Program-made: the position numbers and the translations under genes
Shown here: one piece after another, positions 45,636 through 54,189 of the stretch
Layout: each line of letters opens with the position of its first letter
Numbering within the stretch: position 1 is the stretch's first letter
Origin: Dietzia natronolimnaea
GTDB lineage: Bacteria; Actinomycetota; Actinomycetes; Mycobacteriales; Mycobacteriaceae
Reading direction: 5' to 3'
Length of the DNA: 64,000 nt
Assembly (NCBI RefSeq): GCF_002289575.1
Contig: NZ_NTGA01000016.1
Location: 1 to 64,000 of the forward strand
The notes under the pieces: model-generated
Databases searched by the model: none
Seen by the model: the letters and a program-made list of their open reading frames with translations, nothing else
Told to the model about the DNA's origin: nothing

Positions 45636-45935
45636 TTGATCACCCTCACCGTCCTCTACGCCACCCCCGACGACGTCGAGAAGTTCGACGAGCACTACTT
45701 CGGGACACACATCCCCCTCGCCCGCGCGGTTCCCGGCCTCGAGGACACCAAGGTCACGCGCTTCTTCCCCGGCCCGGACGGTTCCGCGCCGGGGTTCCAT
45801 CTGATGGCCCAGTTGTCCTTCGCGGACTCCGAGGCGATGGGGACCGCGATGTCCACCGAGGAGGGCCGGGCGCTGGCGGCGGACGTCGCGAACCTCGGGG
45901 TCACGCCGACGATGCTGGTGGGCTCCACGGAGTAG
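45636..45935 (+). CDS. EthD family protein
   Basis: A 99-residue ferredoxin-like dimer-fold protein of the EthD family (ITLTVLYATPDDVEKFDEHYFGTHIPLARAVPGL; VTRFFPGPDGSAPGFH; QLSFADSEAMGTAMSTEEG). TTG 45636 with GAAAGGA six bases upstream gives the usual N-terminus; an ATG at 45609 would add nine residues and bury that ribosome site. Family members are linked to ether-degrading monooxygenases and small-ligand isomerisation. No such monooxygenase is here. Confidence 0.8.
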   Translation: MITLTVLYATPDDVEKFDEHYFGTHIPLARAVPGLEDTKVTRFFPGPDGSAPGFHLMAQLSFADSEAMGTAMSTEEGRALAADVANLGVTPTMLVGSTE

Positions 45936-46007
45936 ACCGGCCCGACCGGTGGAGGGCGTCCGGGTGACGCCATAGCGTGGTGGACCCACCGCTACGAAAG
46001 GCGCCTC

Positions 46008-46271
46008 ATGACCCACGCACGGCCCTCCGACCCCGACCCCGGCCAGACCCCCGATCTCGACAGCGGCGGCTCGCCCGACGGCCCGCAGACCCCGGACTCC
46101 GATTCGACGTCGATGCAGTCCGACAGCGCCACCGGGAAGCAGGGGCCGATGGAACAGCAGAGCCCCACCCCGTCCCCGTCCAAGAAGGGGGCGTACATCC
46201 CGATCATCGTCATCGTCGCCATCGTCCTTCTTCTGGTCATCGGGCTCGTGGGTTACGCAGTGACGGTCTGA
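46008..46271 (+). CDS. small C-terminally anchored membrane protein
   Basis: An 87-residue protein. The first ~60 residues are polar, Pro/Asp/Ser-rich and likely disordered (DPDPGQTPDLDSGGSPDGP). The C-terminus is one hydrophobic helix (AYIPIIVIVAIVLLLVIGLVGYAV) preceded by KK. It looks tail-anchored or single-pass. ATG 46008 has GAAAGG upstream. It ends 3 bp before the SQR-like gene, so the two are probably co-transcribed. Function unknown. Confidence 0.72.
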   Translation: MTHARPSDPDPGQTPDLDSGGSPDGPQTPDSDSTSMQSDSATGKQGPMEQQSPTPSPSKKGAYIPIIVIVAIVLLLVIGLVGYAVTV

Positions 46272-46274
46272 CCC

Positions 46275-47468
46275 ATGTCCGCCGCGTTCGACACCGTGAT
46301 CATCGGAGCGGGCAACGCCGGGATCTCCCTGGCTGCGCGCCTGCGCCGGGACGGTCGAGAGAGCATCGCGCTCGTCGACCCGGCCCCCGTCCACCGGTAC
46401 AGGCCGATGCTCAACTACGCCGCCGCCGGCCTGGCCCAGATGAGGCGGTACGAACGGGCGATGACGAGCGTCGTCCCCTCCGGTGTACAGCTCCTGCCCC
46501 ACCCCGCCGGGCGGGTGGACACCGATGCCCGGACCGTGACGCTCGGTCCGCGCGAACAGGGCCCCACGGTGGGCTACGAGAACCTGGTCGTCTGCCCCGG
46601 CCTGACCCCGCGGTGGGACGCGATCCCCGGGCTGGACAAGGCGTACGTCGCCGGGTGGGCGGCATCCGCCCACGTGCCCGAGTACGCCGGTCGCGCGTGT
46701 GCCGCGCTGATCCGCCTCCGCGAGGGGTCCGTGGTTTTCTCGGTACCGCCGGAGCCCGCCTCCTGCGGCGGGACCGTGCTCAAGGCCATGTTCCTCGCGT
46801 GCGACCGGTGGCGACGCGAGAAGGTGCTCGACCGGATCGAGGTGCACCTGGTCACCCCGTTCGGAGGTCTGCTCGGACTCGAACCGTGCGACTCGCACCT
46901 GCTCCCACTCGTCCGGGAGTACGGCATCACCGTCCACGAGCGGTCCGACGTCGCCGCCGTGGATCACCACGCGCGCACCGTCACCCTGGCCGGCGCCGTG
47001 TCCACGACGATCGAGCACGTCGACCTGACCTACGTCACGCCACTGAGCCGGGCACCGGAGTTCATCGCCCGGGCCGGGTTGTCGGACGGGGGCGAAGCCG
47101 GGCTCGTCGAGGTGGATCCCCAGCGCTTGAGCCACGCCCGCGTCGACTCGGTCTGGGGCCTGGGCGACGCCGCCGCCGCCGGCACCCGCCCGTCCGGCGG
47201 GGCCTTACGTCCCCAGGTGGCGGTGGTCGCCGACAACCTCCGCGCGGCCCGGGACGGTGGTCCGGGGTCGCGATACGACGGCTACACGATCATCCCGATC
47301 GCCGTGGGCCGGGACCGCCTGATGCTGGCCGAGCACGACCGGGACGGACGGCCGGCGCCCGAGATCCCCGGGATCGACCTGACCGTCCCCAGGCGCTCGA
47401 CGTACGCGTTCGACCGCTATCTCCAGCCGGTCCTCTACTTCCGGAAGCTGCTGCGCGGACGGGTCTGA
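46275..47468 (+). CDS. SQR-like NAD(P)/FAD-dependent oxidoreductase
   Basis: A 397-residue flavoprotein of the sulfide:quinone oxidoreductase / type II NADH dehydrogenase superfamily. FAD-binding VIIGAGNAGIS is at 9-17, and Cys164 in PPEPASCGGTVLKAMFLACD aligns by context with a catalytic Cys of SQR. The usual second Cys in the late GLGDC motif is missing: it reads GLGDAAAAG at 295-303. Genuine sulfide oxidation is therefore doubtful, and an NADH or other dehydrogenase role is possible. The C-terminal half has the amphipathic membrane-contact region (YLQPVLYFRKLLRGRV). Confidence 0.78.
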   Translation: MSAAFDTVIIGAGNAGISLAARLRRDGRESIALVDPAPVHRYRPMLNYAAAGLAQMRRYERAMTSVVPSGVQLLPHPAGRVDTDARTVTLGPREQGPTVGYENLVVCPGLTPRWDAIPGLDKAYVAGWAASAHVPEYAGRACAALIRLREGSVVFSVPPEPASCGGTVLKAMFLACDRWRREKVLDRIEVHLVTPFGGLLGLEPCDSHLLPLVREYGITVHERSDVAAVDHHARTVTLAGAVSTTIEHVDLTYVTPLSRAPEFIARAGLSDGGEAGLVEVDPQRLSHARVDSVWGLGDAAAAGTRPSGGALRPQVAVVADNLRAARDGGPGSRYDGYTIIPIAVGRDRLMLAEHDRDGRPAPEIPGIDLTVPRRSTYAFDRYLQPVLYFRKLLRGRV

Positions 47469-47495
47469 GAACGGGGTCCGACGACGGATCCGGGA

Positions 47496-47509
47496 CGGTC
47501 CGCGGACCG
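47496..47509. terminator. possible bidirectional terminator
   Basis: CGGTCCGCGGACCG is a perfect 14-bp palindrome in the 42-bp gap between two convergent genes (stops at 47468 and 47511). It is short and its loop would be minimal, so it is a weak call. Confidence 0.3.
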
Positions 47510-47510
47510 C

Positions 47511-48242
47511 TCAGTCCCGCGACCCGACATCGGCGCGCAGGGCGGCCTCGATCATGTCGTACAGGTGCGCCACCACCACCTCGAACCGGTCGTTGACCAC
47601 GCTGTTGCGGGCGTCTCGGCGGTCCTCGTAGACCGCCAACGCGCCGGTGAACATCTGGGTGGCCAGGTCGATGCGCTCGAACGCCACCCGCCGCGGCAGG
47701 TGGGACAGCACGTCGATCAGCCGCACCACCACGTCGTCGGCCGCCGTCCGCGGATCCGCCTCCGGGATGCCGGGAGCCATGACCGGGCCGACCCTCTGCA
47801 GGAACCGCGCGTGGTGCGTGGCCTCGGGGTGGGAGCGCAGGAGGTCGACGATGGGGCCGAAGAGCACCCCGACGAGGGTGTGCAGGTCCTCACCCAGGCC
47901 CTGTTCGTCGGCCGCGGCCAGGCGCTGCCTGCGGTCGGCGTCGAGGGAGACGATGCGCCGCCGCAGCACCTGCAGGATTAGGCCGTCGCGGCTACCGAAG
48001 TGATACTGGACCGCCGAGTTGTTGCGTTGGCCGGCCGCCGTCGCGACGTCGCGCATAGAGACGCCGTCAAGGCCTCGCTCACTGATCATCTTCTCGGCGA
48101 TCTCGATCATCACCGTCTTGGCGCCCCTGGTCTTCCCGGCCTCCACGGTGCCACCGGACCGCTCGGAGAGTGCTGCCACGTCGGCGGCGCTCGGTTCGGC
48201 GGTGTTCGAATCGGCAGTGCGATCATCGGATCCGTGCTGCAC
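47511..48242 (-). CDS. TetR-family regulator (1)
   Basis: A 243-residue regulator. After a polar N-terminal extension, the helix-turn-helix region reads MIEIAEKMISERGLDGVSMRDVATAAGQRNNSAVQYHFGSRDGLILQVL, a standard TetR pattern. The effector domain is alpha-helical. GTG 48242 has GGAGG five bases upstream. It lies 1.4 kb from the lipase operon and 0.2 kb from an SDR gene on the same strand. Its target is not known; the palindrome at 44947-44960 is one candidate. Confidence 0.85.
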   Translation of the reverse strand: MQHGSDDRTADSNTAEPSAADVAALSERSGGTVEAGKTRGAKTVMIEIAEKMISERGLDGVSMRDVATAAGQRNNSAVQYHFGSRDGLILQVLRRRIVSLDADRRQRLAAADEQGLGEDLHTLVGVLFGPIVDLLRSHPEATHHARFLQRVGPVMAPGIPEADPRTAADDVVVRLIDVLSHLPRRVAFERIDLATQMFTGALAVYEDRRDARNSVVNDRFEVVVAHLYDMIEAALRADVGSRD

Positions 48243-48315
48243 CGGGCCTCCACTTCCGACCTGGCCGCCTCAGCTACTCGGGGCTGAGCACCGTCAGGGC
48301 TGGTACGGCCGGCGG

Positions 48316-48347
48316 GATCCCGACGGCAGTGGGGTGCCACTGGGATC
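48316..48347 (-). terminator. possible hairpin after SDR gene
   Basis: CAGTGG (48327-48332) and CCACTG (48337-48342) form a stem around GGTG, and GATCC (48316-48320) and GGATC (48343-48347) extend it past an asymmetric bulge. It lies 76 bp beyond the stop of the SDR gene at 48423. The 48243-48422 gap otherwise shows nothing. Confidence 0.4.
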
Positions 48348-48422
48348 GGGGTGACCGGCGCTGCTCATGGTGCCCCATGTCGGCCGCGGTCGGGGACTGC
48401 TCGCCCGGGGGTGTGCGCGAGG

Positions 48423-49238
48423 TCAGCCCCAGCGGGACTGTCCTCCGTCGAGGGGGATGGTCGCGCCGCTGAGGTACGAGGCCTCATCCGAGCACAGCCA
48501 GGCCACGGGGCGACCGATGTCGCTCAGCGGGTCGCCGACACGGCCGGCGGGGATGCTCGAGACGAACTCGCGGGCCTCCTCGGGGTTGTTCTCCATCCAC
48601 CAGTCCAACCCGGGGCTGTGCGCATGCGGCGCGATGTTGAGGGCGCGGGTGCCCTCGGAAGCCCACTCGTAGGCGGCGGCGCGGGTCAGCGCGCGGATGG
48701 CCTCCTTGACCGCGGAGTAGATGCCGTAGTTCGCGGCGTCCCATCGGACGGCGGCGGCGGTCACGAGGTTGATGATCGTCCCGCCTCCGCGCTTGGCCAT
48801 CTCGGGCCGGGCCAGCTTCATCAGGCTGAAGGTCACGCGGGGCCCGCCCTCGAAGGCCTTGCGGAACTCGTCGTCCGGGTAGTCCGACAGCGGCAGCGGC
48901 ATGGCCATGTTGGCGTTGTTGACCAGGATGTCGACCCCGCCCAGCTTCTCCACGGCGGTCGCGATGATCGCCTCGGGGGCACCGTCGGTGATGATGTCGA
49001 CGGCCAGACACTCGGCGGTGCCCCCGTTCGAGCGGATGATCTCGGCGACCCGCTCGAGCTTGCGCATCCGGCGCCCGACCAGCAGGAGCGCGGCACCGGA
49101 TTCGGCGAGACCGAGGGCGATGCCCTCGCCGACCCCCTGCCCGCCGCCGGTGACGATGGCGACCTTTCCGGCCAGTCGGTCCTCGCGGGTGGTGCCGTGC
49201 TGCGCTGTGGTGCTGTGCTGGGCTGCGGTGTCGGTCAT
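48423..49238 (-). CDS. short-chain dehydrogenase/reductase (2)
   Basis: A 271-residue SDR. The cofactor loop is TGGGQGVGEGIAL, NNANM replaces NNAG, and the catalytic segment has NLVTAAAVRWDAANYGIYSAVKEAI, with a Tyr-Lys pair in YSAVK. The C-terminal LSGATIPLDGGQSRWG is standard. ATG 49238 has GGAGGAA upstream. It lies downstream of the SnoaL-like gene at 49304, 65 bp apart on the same strand, so both may form one unit under the TetR gene at 49876. Confidence 0.87.
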   Translation of the reverse strand: MTDTAAQHSTTAQHGTTREDRLAGKVAIVTGGGQGVGEGIALGLAESGAALLLVGRRMRKLERVAEIIRSNGGTAECLAVDIITDGAPEAIIATAVEKLGGVDILVNNANMAMPLPLSDYPDDEFRKAFEGGPRVTFSLMKLARPEMAKRGGGTIINLVTAAAVRWDAANYGIYSAVKEAIRALTRAAAYEWASEGTRALNIAPHAHSPGLDWWMENNPEEAREFVSSIPAGRVGDPLSDIGRPVAWLCSDEASYLSGATIPLDGGQSRWG

Positions 49239-49303
49239 GGGTTCCTCCGGGGGTCGGTGCGGGAGTGCGTGAGAGTCGGGCCGGGGTTCGGCTACGAGGG
49301 AGA

Positions 49304-49798
49304 TCACCCTCGCCCGGAGCCCTCACCGCCGTCGGCGGGCGCGAGGTGGTTGTCGGTGAGCGTGAAGCTCGGGATGTCCTTGAGGTCGATCATCGCCTCG
49401 TACGTGCGCGTGTAGCCGGTGCTGGTGATGACCCACCGACCGTCGAGGCGTGCGTAGGTGTCGGTGTAGAAGGCACCCCCGATGATCATCGTGTCGAAGG
49501 CGGGGACGATCACCCGGTCCTGCAGGTACCAGCGTGCGGTGGCGGAGTCGCCGTCCACCTCGATCTCCGGGTGGTGGGCCTGGTGCTCGGTGATCACGTC
49601 GTCGGTCATCTGCTCCCGCAGCCCGGTCACCACCTCGTCGCGGCCGGTCAAGGACAGGCGCCTGCCATAGGACGCCGAGACCTCGGGCGCGAGCGTCTCC
49701 GCGAGCTCGTCCCACAGCCGCAGATCCACACAGCGCAGGTAGCGGTACTTCAGGGCTTTGATCGCGTCGATGTCTTCGTGGCGGTCGGTGGTGGTCAT
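49304..49798 (-). CDS. SnoaL-like / NTF2-fold protein
   Basis: A 164-residue protein with the SnoaL-like cone-barrel pattern: DIDAIKALKYRYLRCVDLRLWDELAETLAPEV, TGRDEVVTGL, ATARWYLQDRVIVPAFDTMIIGGAFYTDTYARLDGRWVI and TYEAMID. Such proteins act as small-molecule isomerases or hydratases, or as binding partners of oxygenases. ATG 49798 has GAAAGG upstream. It is divergent from the TetR gene at 49876, with a dyad in between. Confidence 0.85.
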   Translation of the reverse strand: MTTTDRHEDIDAIKALKYRYLRCVDLRLWDELAETLAPEVSASYGRRLSLTGRDEVVTGLREQMTDDVITEHQAHHPEIEVDGDSATARWYLQDRVIVPAFDTMIIGGAFYTDTYARLDGRWVITSTGYTRTYEAMIDLKDIPSFTLTDNHLAPADGGEGSGRG

Positions 49799-49847
49799 CG
49801 TGGGCCTTTCTCGCGAGAGGGCGCGTCAGTCCACACCCGTCAGGCCG

Positions 49848-49869
49848 ACTGTAGTCAGTTGTGTACAGT
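49848..49869. promoter_or_regulatory. dyad in the SnoaL-TetR divergent gap
   Basis: ACTGTA (49848-49853) and TACAGT (49864-49869) form a perfect inverted repeat with a 10-bp spacer, in the 77-bp gap between the SnoaL-like and TetR (2) starts. It is a plausible TetR operator for both genes. Confidence 0.45.
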
Positions 49870-49875
49870 TTGGGG

Positions 49876-50535
49876 ATGGAAAGCGAGAACCGGTCCGACG
49901 ACGACGAGGACGGCCACCCCGGCCCGCTCCCGCCAGACCCCGCGACCGCCCACGGGCACGGCGCCCCGCGATCCCGCCCGACCGGTCGCGACGAGGTCCG
50001 CTCCGCCGTGCTCCGCGAAGCCCGCAGGTTGCTGTCCGAGCGCGGGCCCCATGTCCCGCTGCGCGATATCGCGGAGGCGGCGGACGTCAACCTCGGCCTG
50101 ATCCACCGGCACGTCGGACGGAAGGACGCCCTGCTGACCACCGTCATGCAGGAGGCGGTGCGGCTCGGGGCCGCCCGGCTCGAGCACCTGGACGACGCGG
50201 GCGAGGCCGTACGCGGGATGCTGCTCGGCGCCACCGCGCACCCGGAGATCAGCCGGCTCCTGGCCTGGCTGGCCCTGGACCGGGAGGCCGCGTTCCCCCC
50301 GATGATCGACCCGGCCGAGCGTCCTGCCGCGGCGCTGCGCCGCATGACCTCGCCCCCACCGGCCGGGGACGTCGAACTGCTCCTCGTCTTCACCGCCGTC
50401 TACGCCTGGCCGGTGTTGCGGGGCACGCTTCTGGACGCCCTCGACATCCCCGCCGACCAGCGCGAGGAGATCGACGACCGACTCGCCGATCTCCTCGCCC
50501 GCATGGTGACGGGCCACAGCGGCGGCGCTACCTGA
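49876..50535 (+). CDS. TetR-family regulator (2)
   Basis: A 219-residue regulator. After an acidic and Pro-rich N-terminal stretch (~35 residues), the DNA-binding part reads EVRSAVLREARRLLSERGPHVPLRDIAEAADVNLGLIHRHVGRKDALLTTVM, a TetR helix-turn-helix with GLIHRHVG in place of the usual SSLYYHF. ATG 49876 is chosen; a GTG at 49861 lies within the dyad. It is divergent from the SnoaL-SDR pair, which it probably represses. Its end overlaps the convergent DUF4389 gene by 8 bp. Confidence 0.85.
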   Translation: MESENRSDDDEDGHPGPLPPDPATAHGHGAPRSRPTGRDEVRSAVLREARRLLSERGPHVPLRDIAEAADVNLGLIHRHVGRKDALLTTVMQEAVRLGAARLEHLDDAGEAVRGMLLGATAHPEISRLLAWLALDREAAFPPMIDPAERPAAALRRMTSPPPAGDVELLLVFTAVYAWPVLRGTLLDALDIPADQREEIDDRLADLLARMVTGHSGGAT

Positions 50536-52081
50536 CGGGCTCCCCCGTGTCCTCCGGACCCTGGTCGAGGCGGAACGGCGGGTACTCGTCGCGCAGGAGC
50601 AACACGTACGAGCCGACCCGGTACACCCAGCGGTTCAGGCCCACGATCAGGTCGAAGAGCCGGGGCAGGTAGCGGCCGGTGAACAACAGCCCGATCGCGG
50701 CGATCAGCACGAGCAGGCCGACCAGCGAGATGTTCCACTCGGCGCCCCCGTACTCCGAGGCTCTGGTCAGGGCCGCCCCGCCGCCGGTGAGGATGCCCAC
50801 GATCAACAGGTGCGGGATCACCAGCAACCACCACTTGACCAGCACCAGGCCGCGTGAGAGCCGCTCGGGATAGGCCACGTCCAACCCGGCCGGATAGTCG
50901 GTCGGCGCCAGCGAGAAGGGTGGGTACCGGTCCGTCCCGAGGACGGAGTAGGCGTAGAACCCCACGCGCCAGTTCCACCGCAGCACTCCGACGCTGTAGG
51001 CGAACCACGCCCGCGGGTAGCGGCCGGTGAACAGCACCACCAGTCCCGCGGCGATGGTGGTGACCACCAACGCGAACCACAGCAGGGCCATCACTATGTA
51101 GTGCGGGATCGCCAGCAGCCACTTGATCAACCACATTCCGCGTGACACCTGCGGGTCCAGGTGCCCGGTCAGACGCAGCGGATCGGGGCCCACGCCGGCG
51201 GGGAGGGCGCCCGCACCGGGCCCGGGGAGGTCGTCGGGGTCGGCGTGCCGGCCGAGGCCCCGGTCGATGTCCCGGTCGATGTCCCGGCCCAGCCCCGCGG
51301 TCGCCACGAGGATCAACGGCAGCCCCAGCGCCAGCGCCACGAGTCCGGCGACCAGAACACCGGGCCCGGCGAGTCCGAACACCTCGGTGTGTGCTCCCAC
51401 CTGGACGTCGACCCACACGGGGCGGGAGCCGTCGGCGTTCATCACCACGACCACCCAGTCGCCGGACCGCAGGTCGACGGTGAGGGTCTGCTGCTCTGCG
51501 CCCGTCGTGGACTGGGCCCAGAAGTCCTGGTCGGCAGGAGGTTCGGGGGCACGGGTGCCGGGCACCTCATCGAGGGCCGCCTCGGCGTCGCGACCCGATC
51601 CCCACATCCCCGATCCCCAGTCGTAGGTGGGACCCGCGGAGTACCCGGGATCCCACGGCTGGTCGCCGATCACCGCGTGGGGGACATCGTCCAGATACTC
51701 AGCGACGTCGGATGCGTCCGCGATACCGAGGAACACGTCCTGATCGGGGACCACCGGGGTCGCGCGGAGTTGTAGGCTGATCAGGTCGTCGAGACCGTAG
51801 GGCCCGACGGTGGCTCCCTCGTCGACATGGATCGTCAGGGGCACTGTCGTGATGGCGTGGCCGACGGTCTGGAGTCGGTCGGTGTCGGTGAACGCGTACT
51901 GCCCGTCTCGCTGGGAGGCGTCGGCTACCAGGATCGCCGCCCCGGCCGCGGTCACGCCGAGGCCGAACACGGCCAGGAGGACCCCGGCGACGAGCAGGAC
52001 CCAGTTCAGGGGGCGGGTTCGCGGAGGGCCGTGGACGGGGGTCGAGGAGGGACCGGACGGGGTGGCGTGTGAAGTTCCCAT
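50528..52081 (-). CDS. DUF4389 membrane protein
   Basis: A 517-residue membrane protein. One N-terminal helix (LNWVLLVAGVLLAVFGLGVTAAGAAIL), a ~200-residue extracytoplasmic domain and a second helix are followed by the duplicated DUF4389 module. Each module has a short helix pair and an LFTGRYP-type loop (GLVVLFTGRYPRAWFAYSVGVLRWNWRVGFYAYSV; LLFTGRYLPRLFDLIVGLNRWVYRVGSYVLLL). DRYPPFSL and DEYPPFRL repeat as well. Function unknown. ATG 52081; it overlaps the convergent TetR end by 8 bp. Confidence 0.85.
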   Translation of the reverse strand: MGTSHATPSGPSSTPVHGPPRTRPLNWVLLVAGVLLAVFGLGVTAAGAAILVADASQRDGQYAFTDTDRLQTVGHAITTVPLTIHVDEGATVGPYGLDDLISLQLRATPVVPDQDVFLGIADASDVAEYLDDVPHAVIGDQPWDPGYSAGPTYDWGSGMWGSGRDAEAALDEVPGTRAPEPPADQDFWAQSTTGAEQQTLTVDLRSGDWVVVVMNADGSRPVWVDVQVGAHTEVFGLAGPGVLVAGLVALALGLPLILVATAGLGRDIDRDIDRGLGRHADPDDLPGPGAGALPAGVGPDPLRLTGHLDPQVSRGMWLIKWLLAIPHYIVMALLWFALVVTTIAAGLVVLFTGRYPRAWFAYSVGVLRWNWRVGFYAYSVLGTDRYPPFSLAPTDYPAGLDVAYPERLSRGLVLVKWWLLVIPHLLIVGILTGGGAALTRASEYGGAEWNISLVGLLVLIAAIGLLFTGRYLPRLFDLIVGLNRWVYRVGSYVLLLRDEYPPFRLDQGPEDTGEPVR

Positions 52082-52314
52082 GATGAGTCCTCGTGCAGAA
52101 GTGTGCGGACCCACCCGGGACGGCGCATCCTCCTACAGGTGGTGACCTTACTCTTATGTGAGCACTGTGCCGGCAGGTTCTCACCGCCGATCAGCCCCGG
52201 ATCCCCGTCGACCGCGTCGCCGCGCGGTAGGTGCACGACCCATGGGCCGCGCACCGGTTCTACTCGATCGGGATGAGCGGCGTAGGTGACCGACAGGACG
52301 TGGAGAGGCGAACG

Positions 52315-52954
52315 ATGGCGTACACACCCGGACTCGGCCGGACCCCGCGGATCGTGGCGACCAGACTCGGGAGCGCGACCCTGGCCGCTGCCGGCACCCT
52401 GTCGCTGGCCCGGTGGTGGCCGTTCGGCTCGGCACCGGGAGAGGACGCCGATCTGACCCTCATCGTCGCCGGATTCGGGGTGGTCGCGCTCGCGCTGGCT
52501 CTCCCCCGGACCACCGGGGGATGGCCCGTGCGGGCGATCGAGACGTCGGACGCGGTGGTGATCCCCGCCCGGCGCCTGACCATGCTCGACCCCCTGGTCC
52601 TCGCGTTGGTCCCGTCGGCTCGCGGGCGCCTTCGGTGTCGTCAGCGGGGTCGGGGGCCCACGCGACTCGTCCCCCGCCACCTGGGCGGTGGTGGCCGCGA
52701 TCTGCGCGTTCGGCGCCACGTATCTGGTGGTGCAGCGGCCGTGGCGGCGGCGCATCGAGTTGCGGAGGGATGAACTCGTCCTGGGCGCGGGCGAAGAGGC
52801 CTCACACATCCCGCGGGCACGATCACGGCGAGCGGGTCAGCGCCGTGGAGCGGCGAACCCCGTCGCGGGCAGCGAATGGAACCCTCTGGTGAACGGAGAG
52901 AGCGCCCGCACGGCCCCGCCCCCGTCCACCGTGACGGCCGGGTGGGCCGAATAG
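52315..52954 (+). pseudogene. frameshifted membrane protein gene
   Basis: ATG 52315 (GGAGAGG upstream) opens a frame with two hydrophobic helices (TLIVAGFGVVALALAL) to PARRLTMLDPLVLALVPSA. From ~52615 the plausible continuation lies one base on, in the frame reading LAGAFGVVSGVGGP...ATWAVVAAICAFGATYLVVQRPWRRRIELRRDELVLG, which is again membrane-protein-like and stops at 52954. The original frame runs on into Arg/Gly-rich residues with no family pattern. The tail overlaps the P450 gene (52837) antisense, so the true 3' end is unclear. It may be a real pseudogene or a one-base sequencing error near 52612-52620. Confidence 0.6.
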
Positions 52955-54132
52955 AGCTCCTCCACGGCGATCCGCGCCTGAAGCCGCGCGAAGTGCGAGC
53001 CGATGCAGAAGTGGGGGCCGCGGGCGAACCCCAGATGCCCGGTGGTCTCACGGCGGATGTCGAGCACCTCGGCGGTGGGTCCGAACTCGCGCTCGTCGCG
53101 GTTGGCCGACCCGTAGAGCATCATCACCTTCTCCCCCGCCGGGATCGTCTCCCCACCCCCGGTCACCTCGCGCGTGGTCGTCCGCGCGAGCGCCTGCACG
53201 CTGGACTCGAAGCGCAGGCACTCGGTCAGCGCGCCGGGGATCAGTCCCGGGTCCGCCAGGACCAGCTCCCTCTGCCGCGGATGGGCGTCCAGGAGCGAGA
53301 CGGTGTGCGAGATGAGGTTGCCGGTGGTGTCGTTGCCTCCGGCGACGATCACGAAGCAGAACCCGAGGATGTCCCAGTCGTCCAGCCGCTCCCCGTCGAC
53401 CTCGGCCTGCGTCAGCGCCGAGATGAGGTCCCCGCCCGGGGCCGCGCGCCGCTCGGTGATGAGCTCACCGAAGTATCCGAACATCTCCGCCACCGCGGTG
53501 ACCGCCCCTCCCTCGAGCCCCGCCGGGCGGAACCCCTCCTCCTGCAGGGTCGTCAGCGCGCTGACCCACGGGCCGAACCTCGGCCTGTCCGCGGCCGGCA
53601 GGTCGAACAGGTGCGCAAGCAGATGCGTGGGGATCTGCGCACTGAACTCGCGGTGCAGGTCGACCACCTCGTCGTCGTCGTCCTTCCCGGCCAGCTCCGC
53701 CAGTCGCCCACGGGCGAAGTCGCGGATGAGCGGCTCGGTCTCGGCGACGCGCCTGGGCGAGAACGCCTTGGCCAGCAATCGCCGCTTCGCGGTGTGCTCG
53801 GGGGGGTCCATCATGACGATGGTCGGGGCCAGCCCCAGCGTCTCGATCTCGTCCCGGTAGAAGGTCAGGCCACTGGCCGAGGAGAACGCCTCCGGGTCAC
53901 AGACAGCGGCGTCCACGTCGGCGTAGCGCGACAGCGCCCAGAAGTCGGGGTGCGCCTCGGTGCCGTCCCCACGGTGGTGGTGGACCGGGTCGGTCTCGCG
54001 CAGCCACCGGTAGGCGGGATACGGATCTGCCAGGTGCGCGCGGTCGAACGGATCGAAGCCGGGCCTGGGCGGTGCTGACTCGGGCGGTGTTGATTCGGGC
54101 GGTGTTGATTCGGGCGGCGCGGTGCGGGTCAT
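52837..54132 (-). CDS. cytochrome P450
   Basis: A 431-residue bacterial P450. The heme-ligand motif is FARGPHFCIGSHFARLQ, the I-helix oxygen site is VAGGNDTTGNLI, and the K-helix ExxR reads ECLR, with RTTTREV and GSANRDEREFG further on. The N-terminus has a Pro/Glu/Ser/Thr repeat (PPESTPPESTPPESAPP) encoded by near-repeats at ~54070-54115. ATG 54132 is chosen; a GTG at 54147 lies in a palindrome. It is divergent from the TetR gene at 54190. No ferredoxin or reductase is adjacent. The substrate is unknown. Confidence 0.92.
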   Translation of the reverse strand: MTRTAPPESTPPESTPPESAPPRPGFDPFDRAHLADPYPAYRWLRETDPVHHHRGDGTEAHPDFWALSRYADVDAAVCDPEAFSSASGLTFYRDEIETLGLAPTIVMMDPPEHTAKRRLLAKAFSPRRVAETEPLIRDFARGRLAELAGKDDDDEVVDLHREFSAQIPTHLLAHLFDLPAADRPRFGPWVSALTTLQEEGFRPAGLEGGAVTAVAEMFGYFGELITERRAAPGGDLISALTQAEVDGERLDDWDILGFCFVIVAGGNDTTGNLISHTVSLLDAHPRQRELVLADPGLIPGALTECLRFESSVQALARTTTREVTGGGETIPAGEKVMMLYGSANRDEREFGPTAEVLDIRRETTGHLGFARGPHFCIGSHFARLQARIAVEELYSAHPAVTVDGGGAVRALSPFTRGFHSLPATGFAAPRR

Positions 54133-54140
54133 GGACCCAG

Positions 54141-54157
54141 TTAACACTCCCTGTTAA
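54141..54157. promoter_or_regulatory. TetR-type palindrome between P450 and TetR
   Basis: TTAACA (54141-54146) and TGTTAA (54152-54157) form a perfect inverted repeat with a 5-bp spacer, in the 57-bp gap between the divergent P450 and TetR (3) starts, adjoining the P450 start region. It is the likely operator for both. Confidence 0.55.
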
Positions 54158-54189
54158 AAAAGCGGAAGAGGCGATCTAGACTCGGGCGG

